In this document: in pieces, positions 32,756 through 43,638 of the stretch | Numbering within the stretch: position 1 is the first letter of the stretch | Layout: each line of letters opens with the position of its first letter | NCBI RefSeq assembly: GCF_028372415.1 | Contig: NC_092876.1 | Coordinates: 62,896,885 to 62,960,884, forward strand | Direction: 5' to 3' | DNA length: 64,000 nucleotides | DNA from: Notamacropus eugenii | Lineage: Eukaryota > Chordata > Mammalia > Diprotodontia > Macropodidae | The notes under the pieces: model-generated | What the model was told of the DNA's origin: nothing | Database searches by the model: none | What the model saw: the letters and a program-made list of their open reading frames with translations, nothing else | Made by a program: the position numbers and the translations under genes

Positions 32756-33760
32756 AAAATGCCCACATCACAGTATTGGTGTGAGGTTTAAATGACAGAA
32801 TGTCTGGCTGACATTCTATATATATGTTAAAGTATCATAAAAATGCCAGTTGTTCTCATTAGCATAGGGGAAAGGGCACTATGCTTAGAGTCAGGAGATC
32901 TCTGATTTTACTTTCCCATCTGTAAAATGGACATTTTTTTTTGCATTTCACAGAATTTTTGTGACTAGAGCCCTGGCAAACCTTTCATGAGTTATAGAAA
33001 ATGGAGATTTTTATAATTCTACAAAGATGACTGGTGGTCACAATCATTCTGAAAATCAATTTGGAATTAAACACAAAAAGTTATTAAGTAGGGCAGCTGC
33101 TTAATAACTAGGCCTCTAACTCCAAAGAGATCAAAGATATAGGAAAAAGTTTTTATGTACACAATATATTTGGAACAGCTCTTTGCATGATGGAAAAATA
33201 TTCTGGAAACTAAGAGGGTGCCCATGAATTGAGGAATAACTGGACAAGTTCTGGTGTATAAATGTGACTGGATACTATTGTACTATATGAAGTGAGGGAG
33301 ACAATGGATCTAGATACACCTGGGAAGACTTGTATGAATTGATACAGAGTGAAGTGAACAATACCAGAAAGGCATTTTATATAATAACAACATCTTAAGA
33401 CAAATAATTTGTAAAATTGTCAGAACTCTGATCAACACAATGACCATCCATGATTCCAGAGAACCGATGATAAAGCACGCTCCCCACCTTCTGGCAGAGA
33501 CATGATGGACTCAGGATGCAGAAGGAGATGTGTGTTTTTCAGACATAGCCAGTCAAGGGTTTTATTTTGCATGATTGTGAACGTTTCTTACAAGGAATTT
33601 GATTTTCTTTTTCTTTCCCTGAATGAGGTAGGAGTAGGAGGGAAAAACAGATTCCTGTTCATTAAAAAATTAAATTAATTTATTATTATTAATTTTTATT
33701 ATTATATTATACAGTTTATATATAATAATTATATTATTAATAATTAATTAAATTAATTGA
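32756..33760 (+). repeat. SINE scraps, L1 3' UTR and an AT-rich tract
   Basis: 32760-32940 are SINE fragments. 33020-33660 matches the 3' UTR of marsupial L1 ('ggaacagctctttgcatga', 'gcccatgaattgaggaata', 'gatacagagtgaagtgaac'). 33661-33760 is nearly pure A/T (ATTATTA runs), probably the degraded tail. Confidence 0.65.
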
Positions 33761-34374
33761 GACCCAAAAATAACTTGTCTAAGGTCACATATTGAGTTGA
33801 TCATGACATTTTGAGCTGTGACTGGAAATTCAATGGTCCCTAGAAAGCCAGGTGAAAGCCAGATCTCATGACCAAGATGAAGTTCCCAGACTTAATGCAA
33901 GACTGTGACCAGGATGTGCAGAGTTACATTATGGGGAGCAATGGTTTGGATGAGGTCTCCTGAATAAAGAAATACCTTCTATGCAGTAGATACAACCTGG
34001 TCCAGGATTCTGTCTTCAAACAGGTCAGATATCATGAGTCCCATTTCACAGTAAAGTAACTAAAGTCTAGAACAATGAAATATTTAGAGGACTAACCTCT
34101 AACTAGGTCTGGGGCTAGACCTAAAGAATTTGTAGCTGTAAGACCGACAGGATTCCCCAGGACAGAGACCATCCTCCCCCTGCCAGTGTCCCCTCTTCCC
34201 CATTTCTGGTACCTGTAGGACTAAGGGAATCACTTGATGTTTGATTTGAAATCTTATTCTATTTGCTCTTTAAACATCCGCATAATCCTCTTAATCTTTT
34301 TACATCTCACCTGCCAAAATGTCTCTGTAGCTTCCATTAGCCCCACTCTGGCTGGATTTACTTACTCAAGAATA
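33761..34374. repeat. Reverse SINE fragments; little else
   Basis: 33755-33800 and 34010-34140 are scraps of reverse CORE-SINE. Nothing else was recognised. Confidence 0.4.
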
Positions 34375-34577
34375 ACAAAATGTCAGAGCTGGGAGGGCCC
34401 TTAGAACCCAGGATGTCAGAGCTGGGAGGGGCCTTAGAACCCAGGATGTCAGAGCTGGGAGGGCCCTTAGAACACAGACTGTCAGAGCTGGGAGGACCCT
34501 TAGAACCCAGGATGTCAGAGCTGGGAGGGCCCTTAGAACACAGGATGTCACAGCTGGGAGCAACCTTGGAGACCATT
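34375..34577 (-). repeat. 33-bp tandem array, six units
   Basis: Units of the form GGATGTCAGAGCTGGGAGGG + CCCTTAGAACCCA, 33 bp each, with few differences; the sixth is diverged. Orientation is opposite to the 48905 array. All phases are open, which explains three overlapping 65-72-codon ORFs. Confidence 0.95.
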
Positions 34578-35444
34578 TAGAACAATGTTACTGAAATGTT
34601 TTCATCTCAGAATCTCTTTATAGTCTTAAAAATTATTGAGGACCTTCCCTGCAAAGACTTTTTATGGGAGTTATTTTTATATTTACTCTATTAGAAATTA
34701 CAACTCAGTATTATTATGAAAATAGTTTTTACCTCAAGGGCCCCCTTGGAGAACTAATGATAGTCTAACATGTTCATCTTTTAAAGTAAGAGACAAAGGC
34801 CCAGAAAAGGAACATGATTTAACCAAGGTCACACCTTGGAAAAACTGGGACTCACACCAAAGTCTTGGGCACCCCAAATCCTTCACCCTCTCAGTCCCTC
34901 CCTCTTCCAGGTGAATGCTAACTCACTTCATGATTCCCCACAAGGCCAAGCCTGCATCTTCCTCCCATATAGTCCTCTATTTGGTGGCCTACCTGTGCTA
35001 GCCTTTTGAGATTCCAACAAATCACTCTTCAGGTAAAAGCCAAGAAGAGCTTAATGTCATTGTTTTTTGCTTCAGCCCCCCCCCCCACACACACACACAC
35101 AAAGGGTTTTTTGCATTGACCCCTTTTTAAAGCACCTGAAACCCTCTCCACACACAACTATGTCACCTCCTGACCACTAACCCAGGATTAAAGCACAGAG
35201 CAGATCAGGATCCATTCAAATTCATTCATCAGATCCATTCAAACTGATAACAGCATTTTTTGAAACTAACCAACTAGAAAGTATATTAGTTCAAGAAAAA
35301 AGACATTTAATCAAAATTTTTTTTAAATTAGTCATTATGAAAGATCCTTCCTCCCCAACCATGCACACTTTCCCACAGGCTACCACACCTCCATTTGGGA
35401 AGGGCATACATAGAGAGAAAACACAAGTTAATAGTCATTATCAC
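34578..35444. other. Unclassified old repeat and unremarkable sequence
   Basis: 34600-34780 reads like a decayed DNA-transposon-type end. A C13/CA run lies at 35073-35100. No gene seen. Confidence 0.35.
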
Positions 35445-35710
35445 CATTGCTGGTATTGATACAGCACCTACTAGGTGCCAAGCACTATGCTAAGCACTTT
35501 ACCAATATCTCATTTGATCCTTAAAACAACCTGCAAAGGCAGGTGCTGTTATTATGCCCATTTTGTAATTGAGGAAACTGAGGCAAGCGGAAGTTTAGTG
35601 CCCAAAGTCACACAGGTCGTTAAGTGTCTGCGGCTGGATTTGAACTTGGGTCTTCCTGACTTCCAGGTTTAGCACTCTAAACACTGTACCACCTCTTTGT
35701 CTCTAGACCA
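35445..35710 (-). repeat. CORE-SINE, reverse orientation
   Basis: Tail side 'gtgccaagcactatgctaa', core 'tttgtaattgaggaaactg', 'tcacacaggtcgttaagtg', head 'gcactctaaacactgtacc'. Confidence 0.8.
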
Positions 35711-36129
35711 CAGATAGCACACAGGTGGGATTGTTTGTAGACAGGAACATTTGTAAAGGAGAGTATATGCCTTGTCTACCTGTGACCAGGGTGTATCCCT
35801 GGAGGGCAGCCACGTAAAAGATCATGCGTGGCTAGGGCGCACGGGTGGCCAGGGCAACCCACTCCTTTGTTACAGCAGAGAGGCTGATGTCCTCTGTCAA
35901 TGTAACCTTCCAGCTCTCTGCTGCCCTCTGTGGGGCATCATTGCTTTGTCTCTGTTGGCTGTTTCCCTGGGCTTGTGTCACTGAATTGTTCTCTGTTAAG
36001 ACCTTTGAGTTTTCAGAGTCATCTGTGTCTCTTGGTTACCATCTGCTGTTGTCTAGAGGCCAGTAAGTCTCTCCCTGGTTAAGAGAGGACTACAGCTCTT
36101 TTTTAGCACATAGCTAAGGCAGTTGGGGG
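35711..36129. other. Unique sequence, no gene supported
   Basis: Repeat-poor, with a partial CTCF-like string 'ctgccctctgtgg' near 35930 (one base out of register). The overlapping 70- and 73-codon ORFs are not recognisable. Confidence 0.35.
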
Positions 36130-36380
36130 TGGAAGGGTGCAGCAGTGGATAGAATGACAAGCCTGGAATTTGGAAAGATCTGAGTTCAAATTTGACCTCA
36201 GACACTTACTAGCTGTGTGACCTTAGGCAAGTCACTTTATAACCCAGTTCGCCTCAAGTTCCTCATCTGTAAAGTGAGATGGAGAAGGAAATGGCAAACC
36301 ACTTCAGTATCTTTGCCAAGAAAATCCCAAAGAAGGTCTTGAAGAATCAGACATGACTGAAAAACAACCAAACAACAAAA
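36130..36380 (+). mobile_element. Mar-1-type SINE, forward
   Basis: Head 'gcagcagtggatagaatga', core 'ctagctgtgtgaccttagg', tail 'ggcaaaccacttcagtatc' and 'cagacatgactgaaaaaca', with a CAA/A-rich end. Confidence 0.9.
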
Positions 36381-37337
36381 AAGGATTATGAGCCACATGA
36401 CATCCAGTTGGGCTCCTTCAAAAAGCTAGTAGAGTACCTCCAGGTTAAAATTAAGTCTATTTTTTTCCCACTTTTCTCCCAGTATAAATTAAAGACCTTT
36501 GGCTCCAAGTCATTATCTGACTTGGGATTAGAAAATTCTTCTTTTTAACTCCTATTAAACTTTCAATTGTCATTCTCTGTGTCCCCAAACTCTACATTAG
36601 GGACACCACTGAACAAAGGACCCTGGCCCACTTCCGTGATACTCTCCCGCTGGTGTATAAATGAACCTAGGGCTAGCTTTAGCTAGCTGCCTCTGTCCAA
36701 CAGCCTTGCCTTTATTATACACAACTATATTATACATAACTACTTTTTTAAAGAACCTGACAAAAGTTCTGATCTTTTCAACTTAAAACATGATTTTCCA
36801 TAGTTCAGCCTCCAAAGACAAACCCTACAGGTCATATGAACAGATTGGGACTCCTGAGATGGAGTAGCCTCTACTAAGCAGAATAGCACCGTATACCTCT
36901 CTCAGCATCCTCTAGATCAGAAGTTGGAGTGGTCTTAACACACTGGGAGAATCAATCCCTCCAGAGGTTTATCTATCAGACAATGGGAGTAGTAGTATTA
37001 TACAGTGGAGAGCCCAAAGACCTGAGTTCGAATTCTGGCTCTGCAACTCTCTGAGTGACCTTGGGCAGATCATTTTCTCTTGAGCTGGTCCCTAAGTGCT
37101 CAGGGTAAGAAGGAGTGAGGTGTTAGGAGAAGAACCAGCTGGTTTTCAGAGTTGTCATAGGAACAGCATCTCTCACCTGATACCAGAAGAAAGCAGAACT
37201 TGGAGGCAATAGGGAAACTGACAGTTGGGTAGTTGGAGGAAAGGAAAGAAGCTAGTAGAGGATTCTCTTGGGTCATTCACAATGACATGCTCAGTATGAG
37301 GAAAGAATTATTTCCTCAGGTGGACTCCTTTGTTAAA
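36381..37337. other. Unclassified; possible LTR-like remnant and a SINE scrap
   Basis: 36470-36720 has 'ctattaaactttcaattgt' and a T/C-rich flank that could be a small piece of an LTR, but this is not firm. 36990-37085 is a forward CORE-SINE head. No gene. Confidence 0.3.
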
Positions 37338-37750
37338 CCAGGTGGCACAGTGTCTATGAACATGAGATTTGGAGTCAAGAAGATATGAGTCCAAATCCAG
37401 CCTCAGACAATTCCCAGCTGTGTGACCTTGGGCAAGTCATTTAGATTTGTCTGCCTCAGTTTCCTCATCTGTAAAATGATCCAGGGAAGGAGAAGGCAAA
37501 CCACTCCAGTATCTTTGCCAAGAAAACCCCAAATGGGGTCCACGGAGAGTTGGACACAACTAATGACCTAAAAGAAAAAAAAAGTGACCCTGACCAAGTC
37601 ACTTAACCTCTGGCCGACTTAGTTTCTTCCTCTGTAAAACTGGGGTAATATATAGCACCTACTACACAGGTTGTTGTGGGAATGAAATGAGGTAACATTT
37701 ATAAAGTGCTTTGTAAACCTTAAGGTGCCGTACACAAGCTAGTTGTTAAC
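37338..37750 (+). mobile_element. Mar-1-type SINE followed by a second SINE
   Basis: 37338-37585 is a full Mar-1-type copy ('ggcaaaccactccagtatc', 'gttggacacaactaatgac'). 37586-37750 is a CORE-SINE lacking its head and ending 'gctttgtaaaccttaaggt'. Confidence 0.85.
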
Positions 37751-38505
37751 ATCATCATTGTTTCTAAGTTCCCCCCAACTCTGACATTCCATGTTCTAAC
37801 GGCCCTCCCAGCTCTGACATTCACAGAATCACAGAATATCAGAGTTCTAGGGGACTTCAGGACCCATCTAGTCTGATCCATATCTGAAGAGTAATCCCCT
37901 CTACAAAGTCCAAGTGCTTGCTTTTCTTGAAAACCTCTCTCTAGAGAGAAGGAAGCATCATCTCTGCAGGCAGGGAAAGGAGAAAGGAATAATTGTTTAT
38001 ACAGTACCTACTTTGTCCCAGGCACTGTGCCAAGACATTTACAAATCTGGATAACTAATTGTCAGGACGTTTCCCTTGACATCACACATAAGTTTGCTTC
38101 TTCGCGACTTCCTCCCGTTCATCACACTTCATTCTGCCCTCTGCAGCCGAGCAGATGAAGTCGAATGCCTCCCCTTGACATCCCTTTGGATCCTCAGACA
38201 CAGGCTCTCATAATGCTGCTGAAACTTCTCTTCTCCAGGCTAGAAATCCATTGCTCCTTCAATCCTCTGATGCCATGATCTGGAGATCCTTGGCCATTTC
38301 CATCCCCTTCCTCTGTAACCTCTCCAATGTATCAATTTCTGTCCCCCATGATGATACTGCAACACCATACCCCTGACTGTAGTAGACTGTGGGCCTCTCA
38401 GTGCAGCCTAAAATCACTGCCATGTCAAACTGTTGATTCATATTGAACTTCCAAGTCATTTTCAAAATGGGGAGGGGTGGTGAAGAGGGGAAATCTGGCA
38501 TTTTG
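37751..38505 (-). repeat. 33-bp-type units and CR1/L3 fragment
   Basis: 37765-37825 has two forward units of the 33-bp family ('ccaactctgacattccatg'). 37830-38480 reads on the minus strand as CR1/L3 3' region with ORF remnants; the 80-codon ORF at 38259 is part of it. Confidence 0.5.
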
Positions 38506-39262
38506 GAAAGGGTACTGGGCTAGAAGTTAAAGAAGTTTAAAAACATCTAGGTTTGAACCAAACCTCTCACACAAACTAGTTATTTGATCACAGGCAAGTA
38601 AACCACTTAGCCTCTTTAAATCTCAACTTCATTGTCTACAGTATGGGAACAATAATTATTATAGCTCTGGCTTCACAGGGTGATTGTAAAAATCACACGA
38701 GATAATGCTATTTTCAAACCTTTAAAGAGCTGTATACATAACTTTTCAGTCATTTTTCAGTCATGTCTGACTCTTCATGACTCCATTTGGGATATTCTTG
38801 GCAAAGATACTAGAGTGGTCTGCCATTGCTTTCTCCAGCTCATTTTGTATTTGAGGAAACTGAGGCAACCAGGGTTAAGTGACTTGCCCAGGGTCACACA
38901 GCTAGTAGGTGTCTGAGGCTGGATTTAAACTCAGGTCTTCCTGACTCCAGACCCAGCACTTTATCCCCTGAGTCACCTAGCTGCTTTCCCCACATACATA
39001 ACAGCTGGCATTTAATTATGTATTCAAGGTTTTTCAAGCACTTGGAAAACCAAGCACAAATATTTGCTTATCTTACCCTAACAATAACTCAGGGGGAGGA
39101 GCTATTATTATCCTCTCTTTACAGATGAGAACACTGAGGCACTAGAGGAGTTGAGTTACTTGACTAAGGTCACAAGGCTAGCGCCTGAGACTGGATTTGA
39201 ACTCAGGTCTGCCTGACTCCAGATTCAGCACATTATCCACTGCCCTATCTGATTGCCATGTC
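38506..39262. mobile_element. Three adjacent SINEs
   Basis: 38510-38735 forward CORE-SINE; 38742-38985 reverse Mar-1-type SINE with tail 'catgtctgactcttcatga' and head 'gagtcacctagctgc'; 38990-39262 reverse CORE-SINE. They sit nearly end to end, which suggests repeated insertion into SINE A-rich ends. Confidence 0.8.
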
Positions 39263-39888
39263 AAGTATCACTAAAGATGATGGTGATAATTAACTAGCCA
39301 TGTTCCCACCTTGTGCTTATGATGTTAACTTTCTGAGAGTTAGTGTGAGATTTTACATTTCTGACTGTTGAATTTTATGCTATTAGATTCAGCCCAATGT
39401 TCCTGGCCAACCAGATCTTTGTGGAGCCTGACTGTGCCATCCAGCGTATTAACTATTCCTCCAAGTGTTGCAGTATCTACACATTTGATAGCCATACCCT
39501 TCAGTCAAATTCAACAAGCAGTTATTAAGCGCCTATTGTGTACAAGGCATTTGGCATAACATCTATACCTTTCTTCAAGCTATTGATAAAAATATTAAAT
39601 TGCACTTGGCCAAGAACAGATCTGTGAGGCACCCCATTAGAGACCTCCCCCAAGTTGACATCAAGCCACTAATGAGTCCAGTCACGAATGGACTTTAGGT
39701 GCAGGCATTCAAATGGCTTTGATGCCACCTTGTTTCCATTTTTCCACTTTATTTAGAACTATTGCTAGGGGATTCTAGTAGAGTGGTAACCAAGGCAAAC
39801 ATTTGAATATGAAAAACAAAATAACAGGCAAAAATGAGGTGATCTTGTATGATCTAGTCTTTGATGTGATGTAACCCCTACTAACGCT
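39263..39888 (-). repeat. CR1/L3 fragment with L2-type insertion
   Basis: 39340-39720 on the minus strand is CR1/L3 RT region (plus-strand reading 'gaggcaccccattagagac', 'caagttgacatcaagccac'). It is interrupted at about 39500-39565 by an L2-type motif ('caagcagttattaagcgcc'). Confidence 0.6.
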
Positions 39889-40317
39889 AACATTCCATGA
39901 GTCTGGGAACGTAATAGCCCTGTGAGGACTGCCATTCGGGTGGTTGTTATTATCCCCATTATCTGGCCGGGGAAACTGAGGGATGGAGATATTCACCTAC
40001 TGAAGGTCTCACGATCAGTTAGTCCTGTTGCCTCAGAGCCTAGCGATCTTTCCTTTAGATCCTCCTGCCTCTGTTCCAATTGTTCCATAAGAAAGTCTGC
40101 TATCCCCCTCCCCCAGCTAGTCAAGGGAGCATTTATAAAGCAAATGTTCATTAGGAGAAAGTGGAACAATGTGATCTGTCCAGGATCTGAAGTGCCTGGT
40201 CCCTAGACTGGGGGAGACAGAACAGAGCTGAGACGGCTTTCTCAAAGACATCCTTTCCCTCCCTGCTTTCACACCTCTCCTCTCTCCCCATAGATCCAGC
40301 TTTCATCTTTGTTCTTA
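39889..40317. repeat. Reverse SINE fragment and unique sequence
   Basis: 39945-40060 is a reverse CORE-SINE piece. The rest is unremarkable. Confidence 0.4.
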
Positions 40318-40650
40318 TGATTGTGTCTGTCTCTTTCACTCTCTGTGTTTCCCTCTCTGTGTGTCCATATCTTTGGTTTTCTGTCTCTGTACGTCCTTCC
40401 ACGTCCCTCTCTGTCCCTGTCTCTCTGTGTCTCTCTCTGTCTCTGTCTCCCTCTATTGCTGTCTCTTTGTGTGTCTCTGTCATTTCTCTCTGTCTCTCTA
40501 TGTTTTCTCATTTTATTGGTTTCTCTTTCTGCACCCCCTTTTCTTCATCTTTCTTTCTTTCTCTGTTCCTATGTGTCCTCTTTTTTAATATCTCACTCTC
40601 TCTGTCTCCCTTGCCTTCTATTTCTTGCTTTCTCTGTCTTTCTCTGTCTC
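40318..40650. repeat. Pyrimidine-rich TCTCTG/TCTCTC low-complexity tract
   Basis: Tandem CTCTGTSTCTCT-type units on the plus strand, over 300 bp. ORFs up to 147 codons here are Ser/Leu/Val/Cys-rich on one strand and Arg/Glu/Thr-rich on the other, as expected from the repeat. Confidence 0.9.
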
Positions 40651-40651
40651 T

Positions 40652-40895
40652 TGTTTGGTCATTTCAGTCATATCTGACTCTTTGTGACCCCATCTGGGTT
40701 TTTCTTGCAGTGATATTGGAGTGGTTTGCCATTTCCTTCTCCAGCTCATTTTACAGGTGAGAAAACTGAGGCAAACAGGGTTAAGTGATTTGCCTGGGGT
40801 TACCCAAGGTGTTAAGTGTCTGAGACCAGATTTGAACTGAGGTCTTCCTGACGCCTGCTCAGGCACTCTGTGCACTACAGCACCACTTAGCTGCC
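40652..40895 (-). mobile_element. Mar-1-type SINE, reverse
   Basis: Tail 'cagtcatatctgactcttt', 'ggagtggtttgccatttcc', core 'gaaaactgaggcaaacagg', head 'gcaccacttagctgcc'. Full length. Confidence 0.9.
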
Positions 40896-40984
40896 ATTTT
40901 CTATTCTGCTAATTTCTCTCATATCCCCTCCTTTCTCATCTTGTTTCCAATTCTGGTGTTTTGAGCGAAAGGTCCCATCCCTGA

Positions 40985-41218
40985 ACAGCTAGGTGGATAG
41001 AGAGCTGGACCTGGAGTCAGGAAGACGAGTTCAATTCCTGTTTTAAACTCTCATTGTGTGACTCTGGGCAAGTCACTCAACTTCTCTGTGCCTAAGTTTC
41101 TTCATCTGTAAAACAGAGATAATTATCTCACAGAGCAGTTGTGAGGATCAAGTGAGTTGCCATATATAAAGTGTTTTACAAACCCTAAAGAGCTATATAA
41201 AAGCTATGGTTATTGTTG
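40985..41218 (+). repeat. CORE-SINE, forward, short-tail type
   Basis: Head 'cagctaggtggatagagag', core 'gactctgggcaagtcactc', end 'agtgttttacaaaccctaa' and 'gctatataaaagctatgg'. Confidence 0.85.
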
Positions 41219-42399
41219 TTCCCACAATATTTATTGTTTTTATTAACCATGGTTGTGATCACTCCAGCCAAGGAGCTGGGAGGTGACTCTCAGACATCCT
41301 GTTCCCCAGGACATGTTCACTATCCGCTGTTCACTGTCCATGGCAAGGGGTGGTTCCTGGCCTCTGAGAAGTGCTGCCAGGGAGCAGGAGACCCCTAAGA
41401 AAGTCAGGATGCCCATTTGAGCTCCCCTCAGGAAGCAGCTACCTTCTCTGTCTGGGCCACTCACATGTCCTCACAAGGCAACTGGGGGGCTGGAATTTGG
41501 GAGGAGGGTTGGCATGAAAGAATGATGGATTAGAGTCAGAAAGAATCATAGAGATCATCTAATTCAACCCCCTCATTTTACAGAGAAGGAAACTGAGGCT
41601 CCCTGAGAGGATCAGGGACCAGAGCCAAGATTCAAACCCAAGGTCTTTGGAATACATTCTCTGCCTCCTCCACTCCTTGTCAGGGATGGGCTGATCACAG
41701 AAGCATGCATGGATGAGTCTCCAGTGAGCATCCTGTGCTTTTCTCCACCAGGCAGGAAGGTGTGAACTCTATGTGGTATAGAGAATGCAGAATGCAGGGT
41801 GGAGGAAGCCAAGAACTGAGCCCCCAGATTATCAGAACTAGAATGGATCCCTGAGAATCCTTAGCCCAAATGATTGCCTAGTTTAGGAATACCCAAGGCA
41901 ACACCCCCTACTACATTCTTTGATCAGTTTCAACTTGCCCACCTCTGGCAATGGTGAACTCATTACCACCTAAGGAAGGGAGAAGACATGTGTGCTGGGG
42001 GCAGGGATAAGGGTGTAAGGAGAGACTTACTGGAAGAAGTAGGACTTAAGTTGAACCTTAAAGAGCACAGAGGATTTGGGGATGGAAAGAGGGGAGGAGA
42101 GAGCATTTCTGGCAGAGGTGCAAGTGATGGTAAGCAAAAATGTAGCATACCTTCAAAACTGGAAGTGTCAGACATAGCATCACAGATTTAAAGCTGGGAG
42201 GGGCCTTAGAACATCCGCTGGTCCAAATCACCTCACCCCCAATCTCTACCATTTTACAGATGAGGAAACTGAGACACAGGGAGGAGTCAAGTGACTTCCT
42301 AAGGACACACATGTAGTGAGTGAAAGATGCAGAATTTGAATACAAGTCCACATAGCCAAATCTCAGCTCTCTCATTGCACTGAAGAGGAAATGGGCTCA
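41219..42399. repeat. Reverse SINEs and unremarkable sequence upstream of C1QA
   Basis: 41550-41665 and 42180-42380 are reverse CORE-SINEs with L3-like tails ('agctgggaggggccttaga' at 42193). 41830-41975 is probably CR1/L3. No exon of a neighbouring gene is seen. Confidence 0.5.
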
Positions 42400-42780
42400 G
42401 GAAGGAAGTTAGAACTTGTGCAAATTAATGATCAGGTCGTGCTCTTGCTTAATTGCTCTCCCCACCCCCATCATGGCTCTTTAAGGAGGTTCTGGTTCCC
42501 ACAAATGGTCTATTGTCCCCTCCAGATTTCATCCATGCCCCGCCAGCCACCTGACACCCCAGGCCCCCTGCCAGAGGGGACCTCCCTCACCCCAGCTTCC
42601 CCTTCCATTTCTCAGAAGCCTCCCCATTTGTGCTGAGCTTGTCTGTTTCTCTGGTGGAACCCCACCAGGATTTACTGGTCAGGAAAGGAGAAGTGGGAAG
42701 GGATGTGAAAATTGGCACCCTTCTCTAAAGGAAGGGTAAGGTCATTTCCCTTCAGGACCCAGTGGCTCCCCTTCCTGAAG
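42400..42780 (+). promoter_or_regulatory. C1QA: C1QA proximal promoter region (inferred)
   Basis: Repeat-free DNA immediately upstream of the leader exon. No TATA box is evident. TGCTGAGCT at 42631-42639 contains a Maf half-site (TGCTGA). The same 9-mer lies upstream of the C1QC leader and the putative C1QB leader. Purine-rich GGAA-containing strings near 42683-42740 could be ETS sites. C1q genes in mammals are expressed mainly in macrophages and microglia and are known targets of MAFB; assigning that role to this motif is inference. Confidence 0.5.
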
Positions 42781-42847
42781 GGCGCAGACGGCTAGAGCCA
42801 GGCAGTCAGTGGAAACATCTCACCTAAGCCCAGCACCCCACGGGCAG
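42781..42847 (+). other. C1QA: C1QA non-coding first exon (5' boundary uncertain)
   Basis: Ends '...ccacgggcag' followed by a strong donor GTAAGA at 42848-42853. It has no ATG-initiated frame joining the CDS. Mammalian C1QA has a non-coding first exon, and this is the only good donor at a fitting distance upstream. The start coordinate is a guess. Intron 1 (42848-43633) holds a GA-rich stretch at about 43010-43260. Confidence 0.6.
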
Positions 42848-43638
42848 GTAAGACCTGAGAGGTCTGCCTCATTTTAGGGGCGCTGGGACTTGGGGCTGGG
42901 GCCTGAGTTCAGATCCAGTGAGCTGGAATTGGGGCTGAGGCTAAGAAATCATTTCCAGGGTCAGGATTCTCCCAAACATTGCCTCGGAAGCATCTGGGAA
43001 CCAGGATCATGGTTAGGGGATAAAAAAAAATGACCAAGGGATGAGAGGGCTGAGGAGATAGAACTGGGGGTGGGGTGGGAGTGGGAGAGAGGATAGACCT
43101 GAAGGACAATTGGAGTTGGGGAAAGGGAATTGAGGAATCTGGGGATAAAAGGAAGGGAGATGATAATATGGGAGATGGACCTAGGGAAGAATGGGTAGGA
43201 AGAGGATGGAATTTAAAGAGGAAAGGGGAAAAGAAAACCAGGCTTCAGGATGCTGGATGGAAGGGGGAATGTGGGTGGGGTCCCACATGCTCAATGCCCG
43301 CTTCTCTCCCTTGGTCCGTTCTCCATTAACCCTCCCTCCCAGCACAGCATCAAGCCTGCGCTTCTGATGCCTTTGCCTCTCAATCCCATCTCTCCTTCTT
43401 GCCCTCGGGAGCAACTCCAGGGATCCCTCACCTCTGTCACTATAGCCCAAGGAGAGTGATGGGGAGGACTGCCACACCTGCCACAGGCCTCCTCAGAGAC
43501 AGATGTCTGACTGTGATCTTTTCTGAGCCTGGTGCAGCTGGGATGGGTCTGAATAGGGCAGGAGGAGGATGAGACAAGGGAATTGATGGGCACCTGCGTC
43601 TGAACCCTTCTGGTGTGGCCTTTCTCTTCACAGGCAGC

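Noticed and set aside
35925-35945. CTCF site in 'ctgccctctgtgg'
   Set aside because: The core is out of register by one base; a match needs more mismatches than the site at 47774.
40269-40760. Ser/Leu-rich and Arg/Glu-rich ORFs up to 147 codons
   Set aside because: They lie on a TCTCTG low-complexity tract and continue into a SINE; no domain or conserved start.
43615-43638. Upstream in-frame extension of the C1QA reading frame
   Set aside because: It runs across the acceptor site into the intron and starts at GTG; the ATG at 43639 gives a proper signal peptide.
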